DNA of 64,000 nucleotides from Thermohalobaculum sp050043005 (GCA_050043005.1 JBHJIZ010000113.1:45417-109416), one strand, 5' to 3'. Positions 16,339-25,781 are shown, counted from the stretch's first letter. The notes: generated by a model not told the origin, from the letters alone. Numbers and translations: made by a program.

Positions 16339-16935
16339 TCAGGCCTTTCGTGCGTAGAGATGCAGTTCTTCGATCGGCGCGCCGTCATACCGTTTGCCTG
16401 GCGTCAACTTCACATCCAAGATCGAGAATCCGGCGGCTTCAAGGGCTCTCCGCATCTCTACTTCGCTGAAATAGGTGTAGAGGCGGCCGAAACCGTCACG
16501 CTGTTCGCCGTCTCCAGAGATCAATCCAACGTAAAGCGCACCGCCCGGCCGCAAGGCTTGCTGAAGCCGCGTCAGATGCCCCGGAAGCGCCGCGCGGCTG
16601 TCATGCAACAGGCAGAACGACGCCCAGATGCCGTCATAGGCCTGGATGTCGGAGAACTCCTCGAAACGTCCGACGGCGACGTCGATGCCGTATCGCGCGC
16701 GCGCCTGCTCTGCCAGACCTGCTGACCCGTCAAAGCCCGAGACAACAAAGCCCATCCCCTGAAACCGGTTGGCCGCCCAGGCCGAACCGCATCCAAAATC
16801 CAGCACGGTACCGCCAGCGGGCACCAGATCCGCGAAGGCATCCATGATATCGGTCGGAGAATGGCCCGCAGAAAACTCGGCATACTGTTCGGCTTCACGC
16901 GTGTAAAACTCAAGCGTGCCGTCGTCTCCGCCCAT
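16339..16935 (-). CDS. Class I SAM-dependent methyltransferase
   Basis: This 198-residue protein has the Rossmann methyltransferase motif I (VLDFGCGSAWAANRF), motif II (VSGFDGSAG) and an IWASFCLLHDSRAALP segment typical of UbiE/Tam-like enzymes. The substrate cannot be told. The gap to rnhA is 6 bases and it follows ispH by 11 bases, so it is part of one transcription unit. Confidence 0.85.
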   Translation of the reverse strand: MGGDDGTLEFYTREAEQYAEFSAGHSPTDIMDAFADLVPAGGTVLDFGCGSAWAANRFQGMGFVVSGFDGSAGLAEQARARYGIDVAVGRFEEFSDIQAYDGIWASFCLLHDSRAALPGHLTRLQQALRPGGALYVGLISGDGEQRDGFGRLYTYFSEVEMRRALEAAGFSILDVKLTPGKRYDGAPIEELHLYARKA

Positions 16936-16946
16936 GCCGCGTGGCC

Positions 16947-17897
16947 TCAGCTCGCCTGGCGCAGCACGCGCGGCATCTTGAACGAGACGTTCTCTTCCGC
17001 TGTCACAATCCGTTCGATGTCGACATCGAAGCGCGCTTCGAAGGCGTTCACGACCCCTTCGACCAGAACCTCGGGCGCGCTTGCGCCAGCGGTAATCCCA
17101 ACGGCGCCCACACCCTCGAGCGCACGCCAGTCGATGTCGGCGGCGGTCTGTACCAGAATGGCGTAGGGACAGCCCGCAGCCTGACCAACCTCGACCAAAC
17201 GTTTCGAGTTTGACGAATTCGGGGCGCCCACGACCAGCAGCGCGTCGATCTTCGGAGCCATCTCTTTCACTGCCGCCTGACGATTGGTCGTTGCGTAGCA
17301 GATGTCCTCCTTATGGGGACCGACGATCTGCGGAAACCGAACCTGAAGGGCTTCGACGACTGCTGCCGTGTCATCGACCGAAAGCGTCGTCTGGGTGATG
17401 AAGGCAAGCTTGTCCGGGTTGCGCGGCGTGATCGTCGCCACATCCTCGGGCGTTTCCACCAGGATGACCTCGCCATCGGGCAACTGACCCATGGTTCCGA
17501 CCGTTTCGGGATGCCCCGCATGACCGATCATGACGATCTGCAAACCATTCGCTGAATGGCGCTCGGCCTCGATATGCACCTTCGACACCAGGGGACAGGT
17601 TGCGTCGACAAAGAGCATCTCGCGCCGCTCGGCTTCAGCCGGAACGGATTTCGGGACACCGTGCGCCGAAAAGACAACCGGCCTGTCATCGGGACACTCC
17701 GAGAGTTCCTCGACGAAAACCGCGCCTTTCTCTTTCAACTCGTCGACGACATGCTTGTTGTGCACGATCTCGTGGCGCACGTAGACCGGTGCACCCCATT
17801 TCTTGATCGCCGTCTCGACGATATCGATAGCGCGAACAACGCCTGCGCAGAACCCGCGCGGGTCGGCTAGGTAGATCTTGAGCGGAGCGCCCGACAT
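16947..17897 (-). CDS. ispH: 4-hydroxy-3-methylbut-2-enyl diphosphate reductase
   Basis: This 316-residue protein carries out the last step of the non-mevalonate isoprenoid pathway, giving isopentenyl and dimethylallyl diphosphate. The three iron-sulfur cysteines are visible in DPRGFCAGV, VDATCPLV and EDICYATTNRQ. The HEIVHN, FSAHGVP, GHPETVGTMGQ and GAPNSSNS motifs are also present. The ATG at 17897 is chosen over upstream in-frame starts because it begins the conserved MSGAPLKIYLADPRGFCAGV and has an AGGAG site. Upstream codons would run into recO. Confidence 0.96.
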   Translation of the reverse strand: MSGAPLKIYLADPRGFCAGVVRAIDIVETAIKKWGAPVYVRHEIVHNKHVVDELKEKGAVFVEELSECPDDRPVVFSAHGVPKSVPAEAERREMLFVDATCPLVSKVHIEAERHSANGLQIVMIGHAGHPETVGTMGQLPDGEVILVETPEDVATITPRNPDKLAFITQTTLSVDDTAAVVEALQVRFPQIVGPHKEDICYATTNRQAAVKEMAPKIDALLVVGAPNSSNSKRLVEVGQAAGCPYAILVQTAADIDWRALEGVGAVGITAGASAPEVLVEGVVNAFEARFDVDIERIVTAEENVSFKMPRVLRQAS

Positions 17898-17947
17898 CTC
17901 TGAACTCCTGAGCGATGCTGCCCACGGCAGCTCGGATGGCAGAGGAG

Positions 17948-18838
17948 TTAACGATCCTGAGGCGGCTTTGCCAGTCCGGCGGGCAGCGTCGTGGCAAATT
18001 TCAGCAGTTCTGCGGCTTCTTCTTCCTCGGCCTCGTCTGGTGCTGCGTCGTATTTCGCCAGCCAGGCTTTCTCTTCGTCCGTGTATTGCGGGCCCAGGAT
18101 TGGCAGCGGCAGCTTCATTTGCTCCGACAGCCGGATCAGCCGGTTTCTGGGTTCGGGCACATCCTGAACCTCGAAGGCCGGGCACACCCAGTTCTTCAGG
18201 AAGTACCCTGTCAGGCGCAGCGATTCGCGAATATCGGGCATGCTGGGCAGGCCGCGATCGAGCAGGAACTGTGGCAGCGGCAGCATCCGTGCCGCAAACG
18301 GCGACCCAGCCGCGCGACAGACGGCCCGGCCTGAACGCGGCGATACGAACACCAGATCATCGCGCGAGCCGGTCGATGCGCACCGCGACAGGTCCAGGCC
18401 GTAGCCGATCTCCTCCAGCAGAACGAGTTCCCACTTGGCATAGAGAACCGGCCAATAGGGATTCGCATCGCCAAGCGAGTCGACCAGTTCCAACGTGGCC
18501 GCATAGAGCTTCGGGCTTGCTTCGCGTTCCGGCGTGAACTTGACCAAAAGCGCGCTGACGACATTCAGCGCGGCCAGCGAGTCCCGGCTTGTCATGATCA
18601 TCGCGGCGCGGCTGCGCACAAGGTCGATCTTGTATGTGCCGAGATGCTCGCTCAGCCGGGCGCTCCACTCCAGCGAAAGCTGTGCGCCCGGTTGCAGCAT
18701 CTGGGCCTTGGCCTTGCTGGCACCGCCCTGCACCAGACCGGCGTGCCGGCCGTGTTCCGCGGTGAGCACTTCGACAATGGCGCTCGACTCACCATGACGG
18801 CGAACCCAGAGCAGAATGCCTTCTGCGCGCCATTCCAT
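17948..18838 (-). CDS. recO: DNA repair protein RecO
   Basis: This 296-residue protein begins with the alphaproteobacterial RecO start MEWRAEGILL, has an N-terminal OB-fold (about 1-78) and a helical C-terminal domain (about 80-240, with ANPYWPVLYAKWELVLLEEIGYGLDLSRC). RecO loads RecA onto SSB-coated DNA in the RecFOR pathway. A C-terminal extension of about 50 residues, including an EAEEEEAAE acidic stretch, makes it longer than the usual ~240. The ATG at 18838 has a GAGG site. The gene immediately upstream encodes a divergent RecO homologue, which is unusual. Confidence 0.9.
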   Translation of the reverse strand: MEWRAEGILLWVRRHGESSAIVEVLTAEHGRHAGLVQGGASKAKAQMLQPGAQLSLEWSARLSEHLGTYKIDLVRSRAAMIMTSRDSLAALNVVSALLVKFTPEREASPKLYAATLELVDSLGDANPYWPVLYAKWELVLLEEIGYGLDLSRCASTGSRDDLVFVSPRSGRAVCRAAGSPFAARMLPLPQFLLDRGLPSMPDIRESLRLTGYFLKNWVCPAFEVQDVPEPRNRLIRLSEQMKLPLPILGPQYTDEEKAWLAKYDAAPDEAEEEEAAELLKFATTLPAGLAKPPQDR

Positions 18839-18871
18839 TCAGGCGTCCTCGTCGACCTCTAGGTACAGGTG

Positions 18872-18895
18872 CACCACGCGGTGCCGTGCGTGGTG
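18872..18895. repeat. Hairpin between the two recO-like genes
   Basis: A perfect 8-bp stem, CACCACGC/GCGTGGTG, has an 8-base loop and no U-tract. It lies in the 256-bp gap between the RecO-like gene and recO. The rest of that gap shows nothing recognisable. Confidence 0.45.
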
Positions 18896-19094
18896 TGTTT
18901 GCCGGATCGCTACGTAACCACACTTGGGCCCGATGCCCAAACATGATTGCGCAGGATCGTGAAACCCACCACGCGACACGATGTTTACCGTTTGTTGCTT
19001 ACGCGAGTGTGAACCAATTGCTTTCGCGCAGCGAACTTACCGATGCACGCCGGATCGGGTGCACCCAAGGAACCAGGCTGGAGCAGCGAGAGTG

Positions 19095-19928
19095 TCAGCT
19101 GGCGCTCGATCGTTCTGCAACGCGCAAGGTGCGCAGCGAGAGCAGGCGGCGGCGATAGGCTTCCTCGTCGAAATTCTCGTCGTCACCTTCGTTGAACATC
19201 GTGACATCCCGAACGTTTTCCATCGCGAACACCACTTCTGCCCGGTCATCCGGCATCTCGGAAAGACCAAGCGGCGGCATCGCGAACTTTCTGAACAGCA
19301 TGGCGGTCATTTCGTGGCCCTGGCGAACATCGGCGGTCGTGGCGGTTTTCTTTCCCATGAAGAAGCCCGGCACCGGGATCATCCGGTCCAGAAATGCCCC
19401 GGCCTCGGCGCGGGACGCGGACCTGCCGGTGCGCGGCGAGATATAGATCGCCTCGCCATGGCGAAACGCGGTTTCGCAGCGCTCCAGGCCACCCGAAAAA
19501 CCCAGCGCGTTCAGGATATCGAGTTCCCATTTGAGATAGTAGACCGGCCAGCGGCCATCGCCATCGCGCAGGACCGGGATCAGTCTGGTGGCCGATTCGT
19601 AGACTTTCCGCGCTGGTTCATACATTGGAAGGAAGGTCGTCATCATCGACCGCATCGCCTGCAGGACGACCATGCCTTGCAGGTTGGTATCGGCGTTCTC
19701 CAGACCGCCCGACGCGTCGTGCAGTTCCGCATCCGGCATTTCACCCATCCCGGTGTCGAGCTGGGTGAGGCGCAACGTGCATCCGGGATAAAGCGGCGGA
19801 ATCGGTTTGTCGTCTAGTGTCACCTTGAGCTTGCAGCGCCCGCGCTTCTTGGTCATCACCTCGAGCACAAGAACGTCTTTGTTCGGCTGCATGACGCTGG
19901 ACATGATCGCTTCATCCGTCCACGGCAT
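19095..19928 (-). CDS. Divergent second RecO-like protein
   Basis: This 277-residue protein aligns along its whole length with the RecO encoded next to it. Its MPWTDEAIM start, the VLVLEVMTKKRGR and LYPGCTLRL strands match the OB-fold. DGRWPVYYLKWELDILNALGFSGGLERCETAF followed by YISPRTGRSASRAEA matches the C-terminal domain. It lacks the basic GGASRK-type loop in the OB-fold. It may be a specialised RecO paralogue acting in recombination, or may have lost that role. There is an AGGGG site before the ATG at 19928, and the gene is divergent from rpoZ. Confidence 0.78.
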   Translation of the reverse strand: MPWTDEAIMSSVMQPNKDVLVLEVMTKKRGRCKLKVTLDDKPIPPLYPGCTLRLTQLDTGMGEMPDAELHDASGGLENADTNLQGMVVLQAMRSMMTTFLPMYEPARKVYESATRLIPVLRDGDGRWPVYYLKWELDILNALGFSGGLERCETAFRHGEAIYISPRTGRSASRAEAGAFLDRMIPVPGFFMGKKTATTADVRQGHEMTAMLFRKFAMPPLGLSEMPDDRAEVVFAMENVRDVTMFNEGDDENFDEEAYRRRLLSLRTLRVAERSSAS

Positions 19929-20153
19929 ATTTGTCTACCCCTCGTTCCGCTCCAACCGGCAATGGGTTGTTGATGCGGTATTCGACCTAAACTGACGTAT
20001 ACGAATGTCGTTAATGTATTAGGAATCTCGAACACCCGAACCGGAGCATCGCGGCAGGTCCCAACGATCTGCGGCGTTTCTGGACTTGCATCGCGGGGCC
20101 GGGCACACTATGTGCTCGCTCTCCCGGATCCCTGATGAATGGAGCGCCGCGCA
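19929..20153. promoter_or_regulatory. Divergent promoter region between the RecO-like gene and rpoZ
   Basis: 225 bp separate the starts of two divergent genes and must contain both promoters. It includes a short AT-richer stretch at 19990-20030. No operator was recognised. Confidence 0.5.
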
Positions 20154-20513
20154 ATGGCCCGTGTGACCGTTGAAGATTGCATCGACAAGGTTCCAAACCG
20201 GTTTGACCTGGTGATGTTGGCCGCGCACCGCGCCCGCACGATCTCGTCCGGCGCGCCCATCACCGTCGAGCGCGACAATGACAAGAACCCCGTCGTCGCG
20301 CTGCGCGAGATCGAAGACGAAACGCTGACGCCGGACGATCTTTACGAAGAAGCTGTCGAAAGCCATCAGGTCCACATCGAAGTCGATGAGCCGGAAGAAG
20401 ACAACATGGCCGCTCTGATGAGTGGTGGATCGGATGTTGCGCCGCGTCTTCAGGGCGATGATCTCGACGAAGAGAAACTGCTCCGCGCCCTGATGGCCGA
20501 GCAGGGAAAATAG
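20154..20513 (+). CDS. rpoZ: RNA polymerase omega subunit
   Basis: This 119-residue protein begins MARVTVEDCIDKVPNRFDLVMLAAHRAR and contains the omega signature. It helps assemble RNA polymerase and takes part in the ppGpp response, which fits its place just before rel/spoT. The start at 20154 has a GGAG site; a start 15 bases upstream is possible but lacks conservation. Confidence 0.95.
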   Translation: MARVTVEDCIDKVPNRFDLVMLAAHRARTISSGAPITVERDNDKNPVVALREIEDETLTPDDLYEEAVESHQVHIEVDEPEEDNMAALMSGGSDVAPRLQGDDLDEEKLLRALMAEQGK

Positions 20514-20570
20514 GACACTGATCCTCGCCGCTGCCTCGGGGCGGCTGCGAGACCGGGCCGGGAGGGTGTC

Positions 20571-22763
20571 GTGATCCGTCAGTTCGAGCTTGTCGAACGG
20601 ATCCGCGACTACAATCCGAATTGCGACGAGGCGCTGCTGAACCGCGCCTATGTCTACGGCGCCAAGGCCCACGCAGCCCAGAAACGCGCGAATGGCGAGC
20701 CGTATTTCGGTCATCCGCTTGAGGTCGCAGCGATCCTCACATCGCTGCGACTGGACGATGCGACCATCGTAACAGCGCTTCTCCACGACACCATCGAAGA
20801 TACCGAAGCGACCTATGACGAGATCACCCGGCTGTTCGGGGCCGAGATCGCCGATCTCGTCGACGGTGTCACCAAGCTGACGCAGCTCGAGCTCAGCTCG
20901 AAGGACGCAGCCCAGGCCGAGAACCTGCGCAAACTGTTGCTGGCCATCGCCAAGGACGTCCGCGTCATTCTGGTGAAGCTCGCCGACCGGCTGCACAACA
21001 TGCGGACGATCGGCAACCTCAGGATGGAGAAGCGCCAGCGGATCGCGCGCGAGACGATGGACATCTACGCGCCGCTTGCCGGGCGCATGGGGATGCAAAC
21101 AATCCGCGATGAACTCGAGGATCTGTCCTTCGAAATCCTGAACCCGGAGGCGCGGACCTCGCTGATGCGGCGCTTCATCAAGCTGCGCAATGACACCGGC
21201 GATCAGATCGGCCCGATCAGCGACGAGGTGCAGCGCTTTACCAAAGATGCGGGTCTGGAGGTCAAGATCTTCGGGCGCGAGAAGCGGCCCTATTCGATCT
21301 GGCGCAAGATGGAGGAGAAACAGGCGGGCTTCGGCCAGCTCTCGGACATCTATGGTTTCCGGGTGATCTGCGCGGACGAGGCTGACTGCTACACCGCACT
21401 CGGCGCCATTCACCGGAACTGGCGGATCGTGCCGGGGCGCTTCAAGGATTACATCTCCAGCCCGAAGACCAACGGGTATCGTTCGCTGCACACCGCCGTT
21501 TATACCGGCGATGCCAGCCGGGTCGAGATCCAGATCCGCACGCAGGAAATGCACGATGTCGCCGAAACTGGCGTGGCGGCGCACTGGGCCTACAAGGACG
21601 GCGTGCCGTCGGTGAACCGGTTCGCGGTCGATCCCTTCACATGGCTGCGCGATCTGGTGGCCAGATTGGAGAAGGGGGACGAGCCCCAGGAATTCGTCGA
21701 GCACGTCAAGCTCGATATGTTCCACGATCAGGTCTTCTGCTTCACGCCCAAGGGCGATGTCGTGCCGCTTCCGCGCGGGGCAACGCCGATCGACTTCGCC
21801 TATGCCATCCACACCAAGGTCGGGAACCACTGTGCGGGCGCCCTGGTCGACGGACGACGCGTGCCGCTCTGGACCTCGCTGCGCAATGGCCAGCAGGTCG
21901 AGATCGTGACCGCCAAGGGACAGACGCCCTCGCCGCACTGGGAAGACATTGCCAAGACCGGCCGCGCCAAGGCTGCGATCCGGCGCAAGCTGCGCGAAAG
22001 CCTGCGGGCAGATCAGATCGCGCTTGGACGGGACCTGGCGATGCAGGGCTTCGCACGGGTCGATCGCGAGGCCGGTGACAAGACCTTTGCAGTCGCGGCC
22101 GAAAAGCTGGGCTTCGCCTCGCCCGATGACATGCTGATCGCCTTGGCCGAAGGCGTCCTGACGTCCAGCCAGATGATCGAGGCGGTGTATCCCGCCCGCC
22201 CGGCCGAGGATTCGGTGCCCGAGATCACCGAAAGCGCCGAGCGCGTGCGCGGCAAAGGCATTCGGCGCGGGCACGCAACGCGGTTCTGCACGACCTGTTG
22301 GCCGATTCCCGGCGATCGGATCATGGGCGTCGCCCGCCGCGGCGGCATCGTCGTGCACGCGGTGTTTTGCCCGGAACTGGCCGAACTGGAAGGCGAACTG
22401 GAACGCTGGCATGATCTGAGCTGGCACCCGGATGCCGACAAAAACGCCAATAACATTGCGCGGATCGAGCTGACGCTGGCCAACCAGCCCGGCACAATGG
22501 GCCAGGTCTGCCTGCTGGCGGGCGAGCAGGGTGCCAACATCGACTATTTTGCCATAACGACGCGGAAGCCCGATTTCTTCCGAATGCATATGGATCTTGA
22601 GGTTAGAGACACTAAACATCTTTCGGATATCCTGTCCGCTCTGAAGGCGCAGAGCTTCGTCAACCAGGTCGACCGCGTGACCAGTCCGGCCGAACCTCCT
22701 CGGGAGTGGGAGGACGCGCACCAGGGGCGGCTTCCGTTCGGCGCTGCGACATCGCGGGCATGA
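20571..22763 (+). CDS. Bifunctional (p)ppGpp synthetase/hydrolase
   Basis: This 730-residue Rel/SpoT enzyme makes and degrades the alarmone (p)ppGpp. The HD hydrolase domain is intact (H72 and D73 in LLHDTIEDTE, plus LADRLHNMRT). The synthetase domain has GRFKDYISSPKTNGYRSLHT, with the RxKD motif of bifunctional enzymes. TGS (about 400-460) and C-terminal ACT (about 655-725) domains follow. It starts with GTG at 20571 behind GGGAGG, 57 bases after rpoZ. It is often annotated relA or spoT; the single long bifunctional form is usual in alphaproteobacteria. Confidence 0.95.
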   Translation: MIRQFELVERIRDYNPNCDEALLNRAYVYGAKAHAAQKRANGEPYFGHPLEVAAILTSLRLDDATIVTALLHDTIEDTEATYDEITRLFGAEIADLVDGVTKLTQLELSSKDAAQAENLRKLLLAIAKDVRVILVKLADRLHNMRTIGNLRMEKRQRIARETMDIYAPLAGRMGMQTIRDELEDLSFEILNPEARTSLMRRFIKLRNDTGDQIGPISDEVQRFTKDAGLEVKIFGREKRPYSIWRKMEEKQAGFGQLSDIYGFRVICADEADCYTALGAIHRNWRIVPGRFKDYISSPKTNGYRSLHTAVYTGDASRVEIQIRTQEMHDVAETGVAAHWAYKDGVPSVNRFAVDPFTWLRDLVARLEKGDEPQEFVEHVKLDMFHDQVFCFTPKGDVVPLPRGATPIDFAYAIHTKVGNHCAGALVDGRRVPLWTSLRNGQQVEIVTAKGQTPSPHWEDIAKTGRAKAAIRRKLRESLRADQIALGRDLAMQGFARVDREAGDKTFAVAAEKLGFASPDDMLIALAEGVLTSSQMIEAVYPARPAEDSVPEITESAERVRGKGIRRGHATRFCTTCWPIPGDRIMGVARRGGIVVHAVFCPELAELEGELERWHDLSWHPDADKNANNIARIELTLANQPGTMGQVCLLAGEQGANIDYFAITTRKPDFFRMHMDLEVRDTKHLSDILSALKAQSFVNQVDRVTSPAEPPREWEDAHQGRLPFGAATSRA

Positions 22764-22794
22764 TCGGGACCAGGGTGCAGGGTGACACGGAACA

Positions 22795-23472
22795 ATGATC
22801 TTCAAGCGGCGTAAGAAGGCATCGCTGCTGTACCGCGCCCGAGAGCTCTTCGCACCGCGCAAGGGCTTCTGGCGCGGTATGGATTACATCGGCAAGCGCA
22901 TGCGCCGGTTGCCGGACAGCCCGCACCGGATCGCACTCGGATTTGCCTGTGGCGCGCTGGCGTCCTTCACACCGTTCTTCGGGTTCCACTTCTTTGTCGC
23001 CGCGGGTCTTGCCTGGGTTCTGCGCGCGAACGTCGTGGCGTCGCTGTTCGGCACGATTGTCGGCAATCCCCTGACCTTTCCGCTGATCTCGGGCCTGTCG
23101 CTCTGGCTTGGTCGCCGCATCCTGGGGCGCGAGGGCAACGGCTCGGACTTCGACGCCATCACCGAATCGTTTGGTGAGGCGTTCTCGTCCATCTGGGCCG
23201 AAATGCAGAGCTGGTTCGGCTACGGCCCCTCTATGATGGATGGGTTCCTGGCGTTTCTGGATCACGTCTTCCTGCCCTATCTTGTCGGCGGGTTCGGGCC
23301 GGGGATGTTCTGTGCCTTGATCTGCTATTTTGGCCTTGGCCCGCTGATCGACGCCTATCAGCGCCGCCGCCGCGCGAAGCTCGAGCGGATCCAGGCAAAG
23401 CACAAGGCCGAGACCGACGAAGAACTCGAGGCCTATGCAGCGTCCGACGGGCGGGAGGGCGACCGTGTCTGA
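22795..23472 (+). CDS. DUF2062 membrane protein
   Basis: This 225-residue protein has a basic N-terminus, two or three membrane helices (about 45-75, 80-105 and 155-185) and the DUF2062 signature SPHRIALGFACGALASFTPFFGFHFFVA and GTIVGNPLTFPLI. It has a charged C-terminal tail. The function is unknown. It sits between rel and pdxJ, as it commonly does in Rhodobacterales. Its last bases overlap the GTG start of pdxJ. Confidence 0.88.
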   Translation: MIFKRRKKASLLYRARELFAPRKGFWRGMDYIGKRMRRLPDSPHRIALGFACGALASFTPFFGFHFFVAAGLAWVLRANVVASLFGTIVGNPLTFPLISGLSLWLGRRILGREGNGSDFDAITESFGEAFSSIWAEMQSWFGYGPSMMDGFLAFLDHVFLPYLVGGFGPGMFCALICYFGLGPLIDAYQRRRRAKLERIQAKHKAETDEELEAYAASDGREGDRV

Positions 23473-24247
23473 ACAACTCACCAAACCGCTGGGGCATCTG
23501 CGCCTCGGTGTGAACATCGACCACGTCGCGACGATCCGCAATGCGCGGGGCGGCGGTGTTCCCGATCCGGTCCGGGCGGCGAAGCTGGCGGAACGGGCGG
23601 GAGCAGACGGCATCACGGCGCATCTGCGCGAAGACCGGCGCCACATCACGGATGACGACATCGAACGGCTGGTCGACGCGTTGGACGTGCCGCTGAATTT
23701 CGAGATGGCGGCCACCGACGAGATGCAGGCCATAGCGCTGAAACACAAACCGCACGCTGTTTGTATCGTGCCCGAACGGCGCGAGGAGCGCACGACCGAG
23801 GGCGGCCTGGAAGTGGCGCGCGAGGAGAACCGGCTGGCTCACTTCATCGCTCCCCTGCGTGAAGCCGGATGCCGCGTGTCGATCTTCATCGCCGCCGATC
23901 GTCGCCAGATTGAAGCCGCGGCCCGCATCGGTGCGCCAGTGATCGAACTGCACACAGGGGCGTACTGCGATGCGTATGCCGAGGGACGGCTTGCAGACCG
24001 TGACGTGGAACTGGAACGTCTGCGCGATATGGCGACGTTCGGACACTCCTTGGGACTGGAAGTCCACGCGGGCCACGGCCTGACGTTCGAGACGGTCAAA
24101 CCGGTCGCCGCCTTCCCGGAGGTGATGGAGCTGAACATCGGCCACTTCTTGATTGGCGAGGCTATCTTCTCGGGTCTGGAACCGGCCATGGCCCAGATGC
24201 GCGGGTTGATGGATGACGCCCGGCGCGAAGCTTTCGGGTCTGACTGA
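23465..24247 (+). CDS. pdxJ: Pyridoxine 5'-phosphate synthase
   Basis: This 260-residue protein joins 3-amino-2-oxopropyl phosphate and deoxyxylulose 5-phosphate to form pyridoxine phosphate. Family motifs are LRLGVNIDHVATIRNARGG, GADGITAHLREDRRHI, NFEMAA, IELHTGAYCD, LEVHAGHGLTFE and ELNIGHFLIGEAIF. The GTG at 23465 is chosen because it overlaps the stop of the DUF2062 gene and has a GGGAGG site. In related genomes acpS usually follows directly; here a taurine transporter intervenes. Confidence 0.95.
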   Translation: MSEQLTKPLGHLRLGVNIDHVATIRNARGGGVPDPVRAAKLAERAGADGITAHLREDRRHITDDDIERLVDALDVPLNFEMAATDEMQAIALKHKPHAVCIVPERREERTTEGGLEVAREENRLAHFIAPLREAGCRVSIFIAADRRQIEAAARIGAPVIELHTGAYCDAYAEGRLADRDVELERLRDMATFGHSLGLEVHAGHGLTFETVKPVAAFPEVMELNIGHFLIGEAIFSGLEPAMAQMRGLMDDARREAFGSD

Positions 24248-24424
24248 CGACCAACCCTGACAGTTTTAGGTAAATTTTAACAACGGCAGCTTACAAGACC
24301 CGCTGTCTCGAGACTTCCGTGGCGGATCATGAAGATGGCCCGCCGCGACTTTACTCGGCCCTTTGGTTTGGGCCATCGGACTGGCCGGTCCGACTTTTCC
24401 CGGTGCTGTTGCGCCGATAAAAGC

Positions 24425-24460
24425 AAGAGCGGACCGGGCACAGACCCAACCCGCTCTTTT
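24425..24460 (+). terminator. Rho-independent-type terminator after pdxJ
   Basis: The inverted repeat AGAGCGG ... CCGCTCT is followed by TTTT on the + strand, between the converging pdxJ and tauC genes. It could also serve the minus-strand tau operon. Nothing else was found in the 268-bp gap 24248-24515. Confidence 0.65.
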
Positions 24461-24515
24461 CCACGAGATCCAGGATCCCGAAGCGGCGCTCTGCGCCGCC
24501 TCGCGCTTGCGCGTG

Positions 24516-25781
24516 TCAGCCGCGTCCCTTCCACGGGATCAGCCAGCTCTCGGCCATGCGCATCAGGATATCGATGCCATAGCCGATCACGCCGATCAGG
24601 ATGATCCCCATGATCACGATATCGGTCAGCTGGAATTTCGAGGCGACCATAATCATCATGCCCGCACCCTGGTTCGCCGCGACCAGTTCGGCGGCAACCA
24701 CCGTGCCCCAACAGACCCCCATCGCGACCCGAGCGGAGGTAAAGATATCCGGCAGCGAGTTCGGAATGATCACGTGCCGCAAGATCTGCCACTTTGACGC
24801 GCCCAGCGAGTAGGCCGCGTGGATCTTTGATATTCGAACCCCGGATACGCCGGATCGCGCCCCGATCGTCCTGATCCAGAGCGCGGCCAGGAACAGCAGG
24901 ATCACCTTGCCTTCCTCGCCGATCCCCGCCCAGAAGATGACCAGCGGGATCAGCGCCAGCGGCGGGACCGGTCGCATGAATTCGACTATCGGGTCGAACC
25001 AGCCCCGGAACCACGAACTCAACCCCATCGCATAACCCAGGGGGATGCCGACCAGCGCACCGGCCACAAAGCCCGCGATGACCCGGAAAAGCGACATGCC
25101 CAGGTGCTCCAGCAGTGTCGAGTTCTGGTAACCCTCGCTGGCGATCTCGCTCAGACGGCCGACAACGGCTTCCGGCGAGGGCAGCCAGATCGGCTCCATC
25201 TGCCAGCCAGGCGCGGGTTTGTAGTTGGGCGTCCCCTTGGCGGACAGTGTCACCTGGCCGGAGTCGATCTCGACCGTGCCCCCCGGCTCGATCGGTTCGC
25301 CGTTGATGGCGACGATCTTGGCGCCGGCGGATTTCGTGATCTCGTCGTTCGAGTCGACCCGGATCAGCTTCGAGCGCCAAGCGCCCACGGTCTCGGAGTC
25401 GTTCTTGGCAAACCCGTCACCGGGCTCGACCTCGGCCTTGGCGACCTCGGCCCCGACCGGGAAGACATTGAATGTCACGGTCGCATCGTCGCGTGTGCCG
25501 TCCGGTGCCTCGGCCGTATAGGTGAACGTGGTCTCCCCGCCGAACGGGCCCGGCGCATGGATCGGCACGAGTGACGAGCCGGTGAACGCCCCCCAGATCA
25601 GGAAGATCGCCAGGACCGAGATGATCGAGGCCGACCGGTCGGCGGTCACGGCACTCTCGTCGCCGAATGTCACGGTCTTCAACGAGGTGAAATCGTGCGC
25701 CTTTGCCATCTGGCTCGCCACGGCCCGAACCGCGAAATAGGCACCTGTGAAGATCGCAATATAGATGATGAGAATGATCAT
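24516..25781 (-). CDS. tauC: Taurine-type ABC transporter permease with N-terminal extension
   Basis: The 421-residue protein has a C-terminal half (about 200-421) that is a standard binding-protein-dependent permease with the cytoplasmic EAA loop (AAYSLGASKWQILRHVIIPNSLPDIF). Its first 200 residues carry an extra membrane helix (1-21), a second one (about 52-72) and a beta-rich, presumably periplasmic segment (about 73-190) absent from E. coli TauC. The start overlaps the tauB stop (ATGA). Taurine specificity is inferred from the operon and from the binding protein. Confidence 0.85.
   Translation of the reverse strand: MIILIIYIAIFTGAYFAVRAVASQMAKAHDFTSLKTVTFGDESAVTADRSASIISVLAIFLIWGAFTGSSLVPIHAPGPFGGETTFTYTAEAPDGTRDDATVTFNVFPVGAEVAKAEVEPGDGFAKNDSETVGAWRSKLIRVDSNDEITKSAGAKIVAINGEPIEPGGTVEIDSGQVTLSAKGTPNYKPAPGWQMEPIWLPSPEAVVGRLSEIASEGYQNSTLLEHLGMSLFRVIAGFVAGALVGIPLGYAMGLSSWFRGWFDPIVEFMRPVPPLALIPLVIFWAGIGEEGKVILLFLAALWIRTIGARSGVSGVRISKIHAAYSLGASKWQILRHVIIPNSLPDIFTSARVAMGVCWGTVVAAELVAANQGAGMMIMVASKFQLTDIVIMGIILIGVIGYGIDILMRMAESWLIPWKGRG

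Noticed and set aside
20019..22862. A 947-codon open frame on the minus strand opposite rpoZ and the Rel/SpoT gene
   Set aside because: It is fully antisense to two certain genes and has no family similarity. Long antisense frames are common in GC-rich coding sequence.
24277..25380. A 367-codon minus-strand frame overlapping tauC
   Set aside because: It is a different frame of the same strand as tauC, and the translation is low-complexity. TauC itself has clear permease motifs.
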